Origin: Crossaster papposus
Taxonomy: Eukaryota > Echinodermata > Asteroidea > Velatida > Solasteridae
Reading direction: 5' to 3'
Length of the DNA: 64,000 nucleotides
Assembly (NCBI GenBank): GCA_037893245.1
Contig: JBAIAA010000650.1
Span: 1,302,001-1,366,000 of the forward strand
In this document: piece by piece, positions 1 to 11,935 of the stretch
Layout: the number at the start of each line of letters is the position of its first letter
How positions within the stretch are numbered: position 1 is the first letter of the stretch
Translations under genes and position numbers: made by a program
The notes under the pieces: generated by a model
Database searches by the model: none
Seen by the model: the letters and a program-made list of their open reading frames with translations, nothing else
What the model was told of the DNA's origin: nothing

Positions 1-686
1 ATTCCATACCAAGAACCAGTCGGTATCATCATCGGGTTTCGAATGCGACTCCTACGGCTAGCGCCACCAATATTCATTCTCCTTTGCTGTAGAACTAGGC
101 TCAACTGGTAACGAAACTGACTCGGAATGGGCACGTTGTGTCGGTGTGTCCCCAAGCAGCCCACTTTGCCACAACTTCCTGCAAAGAATCAAATAAATGC
201 CATTTAGGGTACAAGCCGGTTATGGTATTTATAAATAAAACGTTATGGTTGTCACTTGGGTTTTTTTTAATGTTCTTCCAAGCATTTTGGTTGTTTATTC
301 GTTTTGACTGTTTTAGATAAATGGGAAAAAATACATAATGTTAACAGATTAAATTGTCAACTCTAATTTGTTTGTGGTGACCTGACTATATCTGTTCCCA
401 TCGGACTGTCACTTAAACGACCCAGTCTACAGGGAGTCTACGACGATATGACCGGTGTGGTGTAATACACGTGTCCTTCTGATAGAGGTTAGACCTCGCT
501 GTCAAGTAAAGCAATTAACAGTACTCAATGTTCAATTGGCAACAGCAACTGTTATAACATATTCCATTATCTTGACATGATTCCGCAGGTTTCACGCTGT
601 CTCCCCGAATTCTGACAATTTAAACAGCCGGTAGTTTAAACGCCAGGACAAAACAATTGTCGACTCCAGATTAGATCTCAGAAGAG
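1..686. other. Upstream flank of first Popeye gene
   Basis: I see no coding exon or recognisable repeat here. The only notable reading frame (138-320) has no family resemblance and is probably chance. The stretch should contain the promoter and 5' UTR of the Popeye gene that starts at 687, but no clear TATA box or initiator can be defended. Confidence 0.4.
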
Positions 687-3600
687 ATGCTCCAACTCGC
701 AGGGTCGACCGGGGCGTCGCTTCCGATGACCCCGGAGCCCCTCTACGGAGCAGCCACGGACCCCTGGACCTATGCCGTACCGGTGCTGGCCTCTTCGTCA
801 GGCCCCGCTGTGACGGGGACAGGGTGCGCCGTGTGGGAACCCATCCAGAGCATCGTCTTCCAGGTGGCCTGTCTCTTATTCTTCCTGGGCTACCTGGCTC
901 CTTCCACCGGAAGCGCCGCCATGTTCGTCATGCAGGCCTTTCTAAGCCTCGGTTTCATCACGCTGTCGCTCTGGGGACTCCTGTATATATGCGCGATGGA
1001 CATCTTCGTCTGGAACCTGGTGTTCTGTGTTCTGAGCGTATGTCACGCCGCATATCTTGGGTACCAGATCAGACCCATACGGTTCACGCGGGAGCAGAGA
1101 GACCTGTTTAACACCGTCTTCAAGCCTTTCCAGGTGCCCCGGACTACCTACAAAGACTTGTGTAACCTGGGGAAGATTAGCTCCTTGAAGATAGGGGAGC
1201 ATTACGCTGAGGAAGGAAAGACACCTTGCAACCGTCTTTCGATCATCATTTCTGGCAAGTAAGTATGAATTTGTCAGCACGGGAAGTATTTGCTAAGCAG
1301 GAACAGGTTACCAGCACTGGTAGTGTACATTGTTTATGACTGGTTATATTCCTGAAGACGATCCATACTGTACAAGACAAACGATGTCCCATGTGCAAGT
1401 TTCGGTTCAAACTTTCAAGTGGAAAACAGAAATACGTCAGTTCGTTTGAAAATAGAAAAATCCATTATAAATGTTGCCACCTGCAGGGAATTTTAGTCAA
1501 TATTTTAATGAAATCCTATTTAGTTTTTTTCCCCGAAAATAGTAATTCAGTTGTGAATGGTAGTTTTAAACAAATCTGGTCAAAAGGGAAACCCTTTTAT
1601 TGAAGCCCACAATACTTTGTTTTTCTCAAAATTACATTGATTACGAGAGAAAAAACCATCTGACTTGCATTCAGGCTATACTTGCTAGTTCCAGCTGCCC
1701 TTAAGATCTATACATATCTATTTTTCACAGAGACTGACATAAATGGAAGGAAAAATATCGAATGACGGAAAATTACCTTCCAGCATTTTATACCGAAGAC
1801 AAAATGACCGGAGCTATATATATCCGTTTCTGAAATCTGACTCTGTCTAAAGCTTAGTGTTAGAGGCTAGAGGCTGATCGAGTTACACACAGGAAGGGTG
1901 GCCCCTTTCAGAGCGCCAAACTTTATAGAGCAGGGACAACTGTGAACCAAAATCCAGGTTTTCTAAAATGCATTCATCGAAAATGCATTAATTTAAAGCT
2001 CAGTACCCTATAGGCACTTGTTTTTATTGCCAGCAATATACAGATCAAAGTCTTGTTGTTGTCAAGTGCATTGGAAATTACTAAAGTTACACAAAAAAGT
2101 ATGCAAAGTAAACAAAATTTTAAGAAATTGGTATTTCACGTCGATCCCAGAGGACCAGCTTATTGGGTTCTTTGTAAATCTACTTGACTTATTAACTGAC
2201 TTTATTATTTAATTATTTAATAACTGAATTATTGTATGACGTGTGAGTCCGATGATGAATCGTGAAGCCTCGATTAATTCTGCGCCCGACAAACCTTGTC
2301 TAGCTTTGGCAACAGGCGCGCTCGCGCGTGTGTCGCGCTCTGGTATAGTATTATAGGCATGCACTTCTTCCACCAATATGGAAATGACCAAAATGGAATG
2401 ACCAAAATGGAATGACCCAATTTCCAAATTGATTGAAAGCATATTGTTGGGTCATGTAACATGGCCTAGATCCATTTCCTGGGTCCTTTATAGTTTTAGT
2501 CACACAAACTCATCTTCTAACTCGGTTTTTTATTTCCATCTTTCAATTTCCCGTCCCAGCCTCAAGTTCCGGTGGTTCCGGTAGGACACAAATACAGGAT
2601 ATTATTAACACCCAAATTAGGCGTATCGGCTGGGGTAATCTCGAGAGACTTATGGGCGGTAGACAACACCTTACGGCGAGAAGAGCATAGTACTGGCTAA
2701 AACAATTTGTATGTGTGTTTTGTCGTCATGAGTAAACGTTTTCTCCTCTTAATAATACAGTAAGTGTATTTTGACAATGCAATGACATCAGTAAAAACAA
2801 GTGGCAAATTGTTGATTTCGTGAACAACGGTGATATGGCGCGACTAATATTTGGTTAATCAAAGTTTTTCCCCTCAAAACAGAAAACCCTCACTGTGACC
2901 CTTACATCAATCCAAATTATCTATACGTGTTTTACATATAAATGTCAAGTGTCATCAAATTAAAATGCTCTGATGGGAACTTTGCTTCAACTGAGAAACG
3001 CCGCAAAATAACGAAGCTCTGGCGATATATCACGACGTTTGGGGTTTAATTGTTTTTTCCATAAAACAGAAATGCAATTGCGTGACCGATTCAAATGGTT
3101 TATAATTATTTATACTTCATAATGAAGTACAGTAATGACAAATTTAAATTGCTGACAGATTGCAAAACGCAATCTGTCAGCAATCATTCGAGTAGACTAA
3201 ATGTTAACCTTTCTCCTCAACGGAAATTCCTGCAGCCTTAAATTCCCGGATCTTTCAACAAGTGCACTTTCGTTTCTTAGAATCTTTTCGAGACATTTTT
3301 CTACTGATTTACCTGCAGGCCCCGCCTGCTGCATGTGTAAATGCAGAGAAACCGATGCCTCCGTTTAAGGCAAACAACATTAACTAGGCCTGCCAAGCAT
3401 GTGTTTGCATGTGCATGCGCTGTGTAATTTGGTGAACTGGACGGATGCACGAAACATTTTTATTTGGAAAAGGAAATTGGATCGGTAAAATTAGCAGGTT
3501 GCGCGTACTCGTACTCGGATCAGAAGTCATCCAGGGAAAATGTCAAGACTTGTTTCAAGACTTGTTTTAAGACTAAGGCTGGAGACAATGAAAACAGCAC

Positions 3601-6297
3601 CATGCACCATTGGTAATTGCTTGAATTATCAGGAATGGGTGGATTTGGGAGGTTATATTTTATGTTAATATCGTGTCCAAAGTTTTACAATCATGGATAT
3701 CGAGAAAAGCAAGAAAAACGGCGTTCGTTTTCAACCGACGTCGGGCAGTTATTCTTGTTATAGGTTCTTGGTTTTTTGCATTTAAAAAAATTTTCCAGAA
3801 CAATTACAGGATATATAGAGCAATCATTAGCTGGATGCCTAGAATCATTATTTACTTTTAGATAAGTAAGATACTTCTTAATAATTCGGTAGTAAATATT
3901 TTCGATATCTGCAAAAGGTGTATCCTACCTTTAAGGTGTATTGCAAAGGCAGCAAACCACATTAAGGTAGAAATACTCTTACCGGAATTCAATCAGAGTA
4001 CATTAATGTCATCCGCTAAAAACACGATTACATTATACGCGTTAATCTGACTAATGTGAACCCGACGACTGTTATGTGATCTTATTATGTTTGGTTCCCA
4101 GAGTTAAAGTATTTTCCGATGGAGACTTTCTTCACAACATCCAGGAGAAACAGTTTCTGGACTCGCCAGAATGGGACTCCTTCAGTCAAGCAGAGACCAG
4201 AGAAAATTTCCAGGTAAGACAATTGAAACTTAACAGCAATGTGATTTAGTTATCATTTTAATGGCATTTGGCCAACGACTGTTATATGAAACGTTTTACA
4301 TGCATTAAATTAAATATGAGACCCAGTTTATTTCCGAGTGGAAAATAATCTACGTTCCTAATATCTGTCATCGGTGTATACGTAAATATCAAAGGGAAAT
4401 CATTGCGTCAAAAAAATTACTCCCTCCGAATTCTTGAGGTCTTGATCAAATTTCATTTCGCACCATTAATTTGTAGGGCGTCATTGGATTTTAAAGGCTG
4501 GCGTAACAGTTTAAAGTGCGGCACTATATTTGTCAATGTCCTTCGTTAGAACGTCATGCAGTCGTGTGGTAAAAAAAAACTGAATCCCTTTTATGGCAAG
4601 ATGAATACCAGTTGTGGTTTAAAACCAACTTGTGATTTAAATTCTCAGTTTGGATACTTTGGTGCCGACTGTATAAAAAAATATAATTTTTTTTTTAAAT
4701 ATAATTCCCAGAAAAATACCAAGAACTTTAATTCTCTCGGGTGATTGTGGCTGCAAATTCCCGAAGGATCTAGACGACACATGAACACGCGCATTACTGT
4801 GGTGATTGATTCAACATTCCAAAGCCATTTATAGTCCGACCATCAACAAGTTTTACATTTTCTTTTGATGAAACGCATACGGCAAAATGTTACAAGCTAG
4901 AAACCGCGCACGATCCGAGTACGCGCATCAAGTCCTGTTTTACATAACGACGCAGGATACCCTATTGTGTTTCCTTTAAATAAAAAAAATCAGCTCTGCA
5001 CAATACACCCGCACTATAACCGAAGGACTGTCGTTAGACGATAAGGGGTATGTCTGGAGTATCTCTTATCTGTTGTTATTAGATCAGGTAACTCTTTAGA
5101 GGTTGCCTGATCCCTAAAACAAATTTCCCTCAGTAGATCGAGCCGTCTCAAGAGATGATCAGGCTTTCTTTAAATTACCTTTCAGATTTAGTTTCATGAT
5201 TGTGTCTTGTCCGTCAGTATCATGTTTTGTTTTTTTAATCAAGGAGGTTTCTTTTATAAGGTCAAAAAGTTAATTTGATATTTTTGTTTTGGTCCTTCGG
5301 GTTCGGCATGAAATTGGGTTGACAGTACAAGTATGTAGGCCTATTGCGTGTGTAAACACCGTCGATCGTGGACGGGGGACAAATGGATTTTTGGTTAAAC
5401 AATGCTGTCCACGATTGACACAAGGTCCACGATCTCGACTCGTGCGCAAATCATATGGAGATCATAAACACAAGATGGATTACGGTCGGACAATGCCCCA
5501 TCCACGACATTAGAATTTACATAATTCAAAGGCGATCTGACCTGTGACCTGTGACCTTACTCCGTGCACATACTTTTACAAATACCATCCCCACAATGTT
5601 TAAAAACATTGTGGGGATGGTATTTGTCAGTATATTGTGACGGAATTCGCCCATTAATACAGGGATGGAAGACACGAAGAAAATGACTAAAACAAGAAAC
5701 TAAGATGGTCACACGGACCCCACGGAGTTTACCCTAACAGCTCATCCGAAACGTTCGGTGCTTGGTTTATATTAAATGATACTTTCTTAAAACCCCTTGA
5801 CGCTGACATTACAGAAGTTACAACGGCGTTACAATACTGCACAGCAGCCTTTGTCCAGTAGCTGCACTGGAAAATGGACCTAGCGTGCAGCTGCCACACA
5901 GGCCGTGTTCTACTACAGCATATAGCACAGCTGTTCTGAATGCATTATGTCAATTCAATCCCAGGTGACCCTAACAGCCACCACGTACTGCCGCTACATC
6001 AGCTGGCAGCGGGACAATCTGCGCGACTTCCTTGGCACCCAGCCCTACCTCAAGCAGGTCTTCGCCAACCTGATCGGCACGGACATCACGCGGAAGCTGT
6101 ACCTGCTCACCGAGCGCAACCTGAACAACCGAGGCTCCCGCGCCGATCTCCGACTGCCCAGCGTGGCCCGGGAGACCTCCCCGAACCACGACCTCCGGGG
6201 TCACCTGGCCGCGGGAGGGATGGGGGCCTGCGGGGTCGGAATCCCGGTGCTGGGTACAAGTCAAAATCAGAAAAGCTTCCTGATGACAGTCGCCTAA
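687..6297 (+). CDS. Popeye domain-containing protein, POPDC2/3-like (3 exons, 338 aa)
   Basis: Exons 687-1258, 4102-4213 and 5965-6297 join in phase (572+112+333 nt). Popeye proteins are three-pass membrane proteins whose cytosolic Popeye domain binds cAMP; in vertebrates they act in heart and muscle and modulate TREK-1 channels. The sequence shows a short extracellular N terminus, three hydrophobic segments at about residues 54-72, 80-103 and 107-126, then the Popeye domain. FLDSPEW (residues 209-215) and FQVTLTA carry the family's cAMP-pocket signature, and GTDITRKLY follows as in vertebrates. IRFTREQ and the unaltered DSPEWDSF resemble POPDC2/POPDC3 more than BVES. The C-terminal tail is short and low in complexity; human members have 291-364 aa. 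The start is the first ATG of the open exon. A second Popeye gene lies 9.8 kb downstream with identical intron phases, so the two are tandem duplicates. The assignment to POPDC2/3 rather than BVES is by eye. Confidence 0.93.
3148..3184. repeat. Perfect 16-bp inverted repeat (hairpin)
   Basis: The arms at 3148-3163 and 3169-3184 are exact reverse complements (ATTGCTGACAGATTGC) with a 5-nt spacer. The site lies in intron 1 of the first Popeye gene. Its role is unknown; it may be a small foldback element. Confidence 0.85.
3787..3933. repeat. Dispersed repeat, copy 1
   Basis: About 150 bp in intron 1 of the first Popeye gene closely matches 9590-9740. Both share GATGCCTAGAATCA, AATTCGGTAGTAAA and GGTGTATCCTACCTTTAA in the same order. 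The family is unclassified and has no coding capacity. Confidence 0.75.
5578..5627. repeat. Perfect 24-bp inverted repeat with 2-nt spacer
   Basis: The arms 5578-5601 and 5604-5627 are exact reverse complements. The pair reads outward from a central AA, with ACAAATACCATCC at the left edge. It lies in intron 2 of the first Popeye gene, about 340 bp before the last exon, and would form a very stable hairpin in DNA or pre-mRNA. Confidence 0.9.
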
Positions 6298-6589
6298 TAA
6301 CGGCCAGCAGGACAACAGCAAGGACTCCACTTACGACAATGGTAACAGATAGACCATACAGCATTATTTCGCACAGCTTAAAACCACAGTGTCAAACTAG
6401 AGCTAATGTGCTTCAGGAAGCACGGATATCAGCCTAAATAGTCTTTTGTAAGGCTTGTGTGAACCGCCTCGCACTAACCACTTGGTGATGACTACCACTC
6501 CCAAATTTCAAAAGCATCTAACCAAGTTTGACTGAAATCGGCTAAAGAATATAGAAGAAAATACATTTGATATGCTTCAATATAATGAC

Positions 6590-7460
6590 CTCTACTGACC
6601 ATTAGTTGACCAGTGGCCAAATTAATTAGATCAAGGCTGTGGGAGAAGCATTTCGTTATTTTGACAAAAAATGACCCCTACTGACCATTAGGTGACCACT
6701 GGTCAAATTCTGTGAACAACTTTTACGAGTTAATTAGATCAAGGCTGTGGGAGAATCATTTCGTTATTTTGAAAGGAAAATTACCCCTACTGACCATTAG
6801 GTGACCAATGGCCAAATTTTGACCCCTACTAACCATTAGGTGACCATTGGCCAAATTAATTAAACCAAGACTGTGGGGGAAAAAGCATTTCGTAATTTTG
6901 AAGAAAATGACCCCTGCTGACCATTAGGTGACCACTGGCCAAATTCTGTGAACAACTTTTACGAGTTAATTAAATCAAGGCTGTGGGAGAAGCATTTCGT
7001 TATTTTGAAAGGAAAATGACCCCTACTGACCATTAGGTGACCAATGGTCAAATTCTGACCCTACTGACCATTAGGTGACCATTGGCCAAATTAATTGGAC
7101 CAAGACTGTGGGAGAAGAAGCATTTCGTAATTTTAACGAAAATGACCCCTGCTGACCATTAGGTGACCATTGGCCAAATTATCGGTGTACACCCTATATG
7201 AGGCTTGGTCCAGAGATATAACTGACCAAGTTTGACATGAATTGGGTCAAAAGTTTGGGAGAAGCAGCATTTCCTAATTTTGAAGAAAATGACCCCTACT
7301 GACCATCTGGTGACCACTGGCCAAATTCTGTGAACAACTTTTATGAGGCATGGTCCAGAGATGTAACTGGCCAAGTTTGACAATAATTGGACCAAGACTG
7401 TGGAAGAAGTAGCATTTTGTAGTTTTAAAGAAAATGACCACTAGTGACCACTAGGTGACG
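6590..7460. repeat. Degenerate tandem array, units of about 85-150 bp
   Basis: The block CTGACCATTAGGTGACCA, followed by TTGGCCAAATT, recurs about ten times. The copies are separated by AAGGCTGTGGGAGAAGCATT plus TTTTGAAAGAAAATGACCCC. Units vary in length and drop internal parts, so this is an old array rather than a fresh satellite. GAAATCGGCYAAAGAAT occurs at both edges (about 6535 and 7530), suggesting the array expanded inside one dispersed element. Confidence 0.85.
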
Positions 7461-7589
7461 TTTGACCACACCTGCTGATCACTACAGATAGAACTCGGGT
7501 CAAGGAAGATCCTGTCCAAATTTGGTTGAAATCGGCCAAAGAATTTGGCAGATATTGAATTTGGCAGATTTATTTGTGAGCGTTTGCCC

Positions 7590-7637
<48 letters not shown>
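7590..7637. repeat. GAAA microsatellite
   Basis: There are about twelve copies of the tetranucleotide GAAA/AAAG. It creates spurious open frames on both strands with Lys-Glu-Arg or Phe-Leu-Ser repeats. Confidence 0.95.
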
Positions 7638-7650
7638 GCGACGAATACAA

Positions 7651-7680
7651 TATATCAGCCTGCTTCGCACGGCTGATATA
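7651..7680. repeat. Short palindrome, 10-bp arms
   Basis: TATATCAGCC and GGCTGATATA are exact reverse complements around a 10-nt loop, directly after the GAAA microsatellite. Confidence 0.75.
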
Positions 7681-9589
7681 ATTAACACAATATATATTTA
7701 TATAGGGCCTATAGGCCTATATATTCTTTTGCAGTTTATCCCGCACGATAGCGCTAGCCTGAGACGATGGAGAACGAGGTATATGTTGCAAGACGGGGAT
7801 CTTATGTGATGGGAATGTAGACGGTACGACATCGTCCGATTTGACAAGCGGAATTGGGTTGTGTCAATTACGAGTTACCATTTATGTTTGACTGTCTGTG
7901 ACTCTGTTTATCTGAGACAAGAGTAAAATCACACGCGATAGCTCAAACTAGGTCACTAATCCATGAACGCTGTCAATTACTCTGGCTGAAATCAAAATAT
8001 CATGCAGGAATTTGCGGTAGGAAACGTTCATTTTTTTATGTACATAGAAACATTGAATAACACCCTGGCATTGTGTTGTTTATCTGTGGTGATGCTAAAC
8101 AACAACAACAACAGCAGCAGCTGAAATCCATAGTTGTACTTCAACATAACATATAATTGCGGTAATGACGCTACACCAAGTTGGTTAGCCGACGTCAGTT
8201 TCACTGCGAGTTATACCATTAAGCTGGTACCCGGCGGGCGCCATGTTGGATTAGTTAGCAAACCACATTAACAGAATCCATTAACTTGTCGTAAGACAAA
8301 CTCTGTATTTTCAGTTTGTTATGGATGTATCATATTTTACTCCGATTATAATTTTGATGTCACGTGCATGTCGTTGTTAAAACTGTCATGAAAATAATGT
8401 TCTATTCGTTCAATTCGTTGCTGTAATTATTTTAAAATACCTGTGTACCAAGTAATCAAGTTTAGTAAATAATTCATGTTATCATGTGTACAGAATTGAT
8501 AAGAGTTGATTCAATAGAATCACAATATTTTTCTCTCGGACAGTTTTTCTGAAAAAAAAGAGAGGAATATTATGAAGTGCTTAATAAATATATATAAGGC
8601 ATTGGTTATGATGCATATATTATCTTCCCAATACTGATATCACTTACCACTATATCACTATATGGTAACACGCACTGCCTTCGTGTATTTCACTGCCTTC
8701 CGTAATAAAACTGTGATAACTCTTCGGCTTGTTCTATTCGCATTGACAATTTAAATAATAAACAGTTGATGTTAATTCCATTGCCTGTCAAACAAATTCT
8801 TATTTTGAGATCCATAATATTGGCGAGAATTTGGTTGAAATAGTGTGCCTCCACAAAATATAAATGGTATGTTTAAACAGAGTTTGCGTATTCGTTATTC
8901 ATTTTGTTTTTAATTCAAATAAATCTGATTTACACATTATTTGAGATCATGATGAGTAATGGTCTGTGTCGAGGGAGGCGAAATGTTAACAAAAATTTGC
9001 AAATTAAATATTATTTTCTTTGCAAATCTGATTGGGGGTATAGAAAGGAATGTTTTCACGACAGAACCGTGAAATTAAAGTCTCTTTGTTGGTGTTGGGA
9101 CACTGCTTTGCCAGCGAGCAATTAAACAAATCACATTTTGAAGACCCTTGAAACGGGAAGCGCAGCCAAACAACACGTCACAGCATTAAGGGCTTTATCT
9201 TCTTTCGGTGTACGTGTACGCGATGAATATTTCGTATCGCGTCTGAGACATCAACGGAATCAACCAGCGCAACACCCAGGAAACCACCGAGGTCGCCCGG
9301 TCGACACAAGGAGCCTTGATTGGTGTGGAAAACGTGATAGATTGGTTGATTGATTGATCTCTGGTAACACCTGCCTGTCTCAAAAATCAAGGAACGGGGA
9401 GCGAGATAGAGCATAGGATAGAGCCAGCGCGCGCTTCCCGGTAACTGTTACTCTCTTTTTTTGTTCTTGAGGTACGTTTTGAGTATCATAGTGGGGCATA
9501 TAGGAAATATTTGGGGGAGTTTACGCCTTTGGGGATACAAGCATGAAATTCGGCACACAGTCGGGCGATCGTGAATCATTTTTTAGAAA

Positions 9590-9740
9590 ATTCAATTTTT
9601 CGGAACAATTATAGGATATCTAGCGCAATAATTTAGCTAGATGCCTAGAATCAATATTGACTTTCAAATAAGTAAGATATTCTTATTAATTCGGTAGTAA
9701 AAATTGTCGATATCTGCAAACGGTGTATCCTACCTTTAAT
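9590..9740. repeat. Dispersed repeat, copy 2
   Basis: This is the second copy of the element at 3787-3933, in the same orientation. It ends at the shared GGTGTATCCTACCTTTAA. Confidence 0.75.
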
Positions 9741-11280
9741 CATCTATGGAATGAGCACCAGAAGCAATTCTTACTCAAATGAAACATGAGTTGTTTCCCA
9801 ACGACATCCAAAATAGAACATATATGTTTTTGCGAAGTAGGGCAAACAGCAAAGAGGGGGTTGTACGGGGATATAAATAATGTTCTTGCACGAGACAAAC
9901 AACACCACAATCTTCCCCCATCCGTCCCAGTGGTGGCAGAGGTGTGATGTAAGAGATGCTCGGAGAGAAGGAATTCAATTTACAGGATGATTCAAACGAA
10001 TCGGGGGAGATGCGGAACCTTTCACCGAGCTCTCCTGCAGCTGGTGGCGGGTCCCTGTGCCGCCACAGCCGGTAGCCATCCGGCTGACACCCGGTTTGGG
10101 GATTGCTCGTATAAAGGGAAAGATGTTCACATTCCTGGCGACGAATGACGGGAAACATTGCACATTGGGGAGGACGGGAATGTATAAGGAAAATGAAGAA
10201 GACGGATGTTGGAAGTGGATTTATTTAGCGCGAGGTGGGAGAGAAAATGGAGCTCAAGGAGAGAGACATCAAGGGACGAGTTGCAAAATAGAAGGGCAAA
10301 TATTACTAATTTCGAACAAACATGTAGGCCTACTGGATGTACCGGTTCAAAAAACTATCTTCGACTCTCTAGAGTACAGTGAATAATTGAGTAAGCATTC
10401 ATCTTTTATATTATTAAAAATAAAATATGCAAAGTAACATTAAAATGCATATGTATTTATGCAAGAACCTTGTAAGTAGCACTTTGATTATACCAAACAA
10501 ATAGGCTGCCCAAGACAAAAGCACACCTAGAAAACGTGCGCTGAATTCAAGTCACAATTTTAGCTAAGTTTAATTTAATACTCTACATCAATATAAAGAA
10601 ATAAAATTTCCTTGCAAGTCCAGAAGGAACCAGTAAATATACACCCCGCTGATATTCATATTTGGCCAACGCGAAACTAGAGCCGTAAGTTAAATTTGCA
10701 CAGTTATATTGCGACGCGAGTGAATTCAATCAAACTCGACCACTACACGTACGTCAAGGCTTTCCCCAAGAATCCCCGACGAGTTTCAATAAAATATATG
10801 AACATTGAACAAAACATAAATAATCAGGCTGAAAAATGTAGACGCGGGTATTTAATGGAAAAATGCCTGGAGATTAATACCGCGATGCAAACATATGGTG
10901 CTAATGATTAATACGGGGGTTCTATGGCTATTAGTTAAGACGGTGCCTACGTCGATAGACGCCCTGTCTAGCGGCAGCTGGGGAAACACCTCGTGTGCCA
11001 AGTGGCGCTTGGAGGCCCGGGTGTGTACGCAGCAGCTAACGCTTCTGTGGGGCACTTTAGCCTCGAGGCTTAAGATTCTCGGCACCGCGTACAAATAAAA
11101 TGTTGTCAAATCATTTGATTAAAATGAATTAATGAATTAATCAAGCTGTGCGGACTGTATAGATCACAACAGTAACAGAAGGAGAAAAGAGGTGCCGTTC
11201 TTCATTGCAACAAATTGTCCATTTGGAACAAACCCGAGACAATGACGTCATGTTTTAATTGTTTACATGCTCGTGAGCTT

Positions 11281-11335
11281 TCAATCCAATCCAATCCTAT
11301 CCAATCCAATCCAATCTGCAATCCAATTGCCTATT
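11281..11335. repeat. CCAAT/ATCCA pentanucleotide repeat
   Basis: Seven or more copies of AATCC with one interruption. The CCAAT content is a product of the repeat and should not be read as a promoter box. Confidence 0.85.
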
Positions 11336-11409
11336 CCGAAGCGCTGCCAGGGACACCAGGCAAACCCCCTCCTCTTATAGCGATAAGTGTTACTGGGTTC
11401 TTTTACGTG

Positions 11410-11575
11410 TATTACACAACACACGGGACCTCCAGCTTTACGTGCCATCCGAAGGACGAAACAATAGTGGTTTAATTGCCTTGCTTAAGGACACACGTGT
11501 CGACACTGGGACTCAAACTCACGCTCTGCGGTACAGAAAACCGGGTTCTTAACCGCCCGGCCACGACACGACACC
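11410..11575 (-). repeat. tRNA-derived SINE fragment (minus strand)
   Basis: Read on the minus strand, it starts with a tRNA-like head: a box-A-like stretch GTGGCCGGGCGGTTAAGA, then a degenerate box B with GAGTTTGAGTCCCAGT. It continues with CTTAAGCAAGGCAATT-type sequence and GTCCTTCGGATGGCACG. This is the layout of a tRNA-headed SINE common in marine invertebrates. The box B is mutated, so it is probably inactive. Confidence 0.65.
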
Positions 11576-11744
11576 CCACCTTTCATAAAAACGCATACAT
11601 GTAAAAGAAGAAGTGGGACGTCATCATCAAATATCAGATTTGTCAAACAAAGACACCTCTTCTTACATGTAATTAAATTAATCTACTGCGGAAACAAAAC
11701 TCGTGGGATAAGATCAGTTTCCAAGTGAGTTAGTGACTCATGAC

Positions 11745-11935
11745 CAGAGGGTCATTGTCAGCGATTCGAATCTGGCTGCTGCTCACATGTATTCCTGGGC
11801 AAGACGCTTCACCCAACTTGCCCTTCTCCACCCAGCCTACAGGAGTATAAACGGGTACCGGCATTAGCTGCAGATGAGTAACCTGCCACGGACTTGCATC
11901 CCATCCGGGGGAGGAGGAGGAGATAAATACTCAGT
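11745..11935 (+). repeat. SINE-like fragment with degenerate tRNA box B
   Basis: GCGATTCGAATCTGGCTGC resembles a tRNA T-arm (GGTTCGAATCC). It is followed by TGGGCAAGACGCTTCACCCA and a tail with CATCCCATCCGGGGGAGGAGG, both typical of tRNA-derived SINE bodies. It is a truncated 5' copy. Confidence 0.55.

Noticed and set aside
9775..10158. 127-codon minus-strand frame between the Popeye genes
   Set aside because: It has no recognisable motif, no supporting splice structure and odd composition; length alone does not justify a gene call.
11285..11330. Cluster of CCAAT boxes as a promoter
   Set aside because: The CCAATs are units of a pentanucleotide microsatellite, with no gene nearby.
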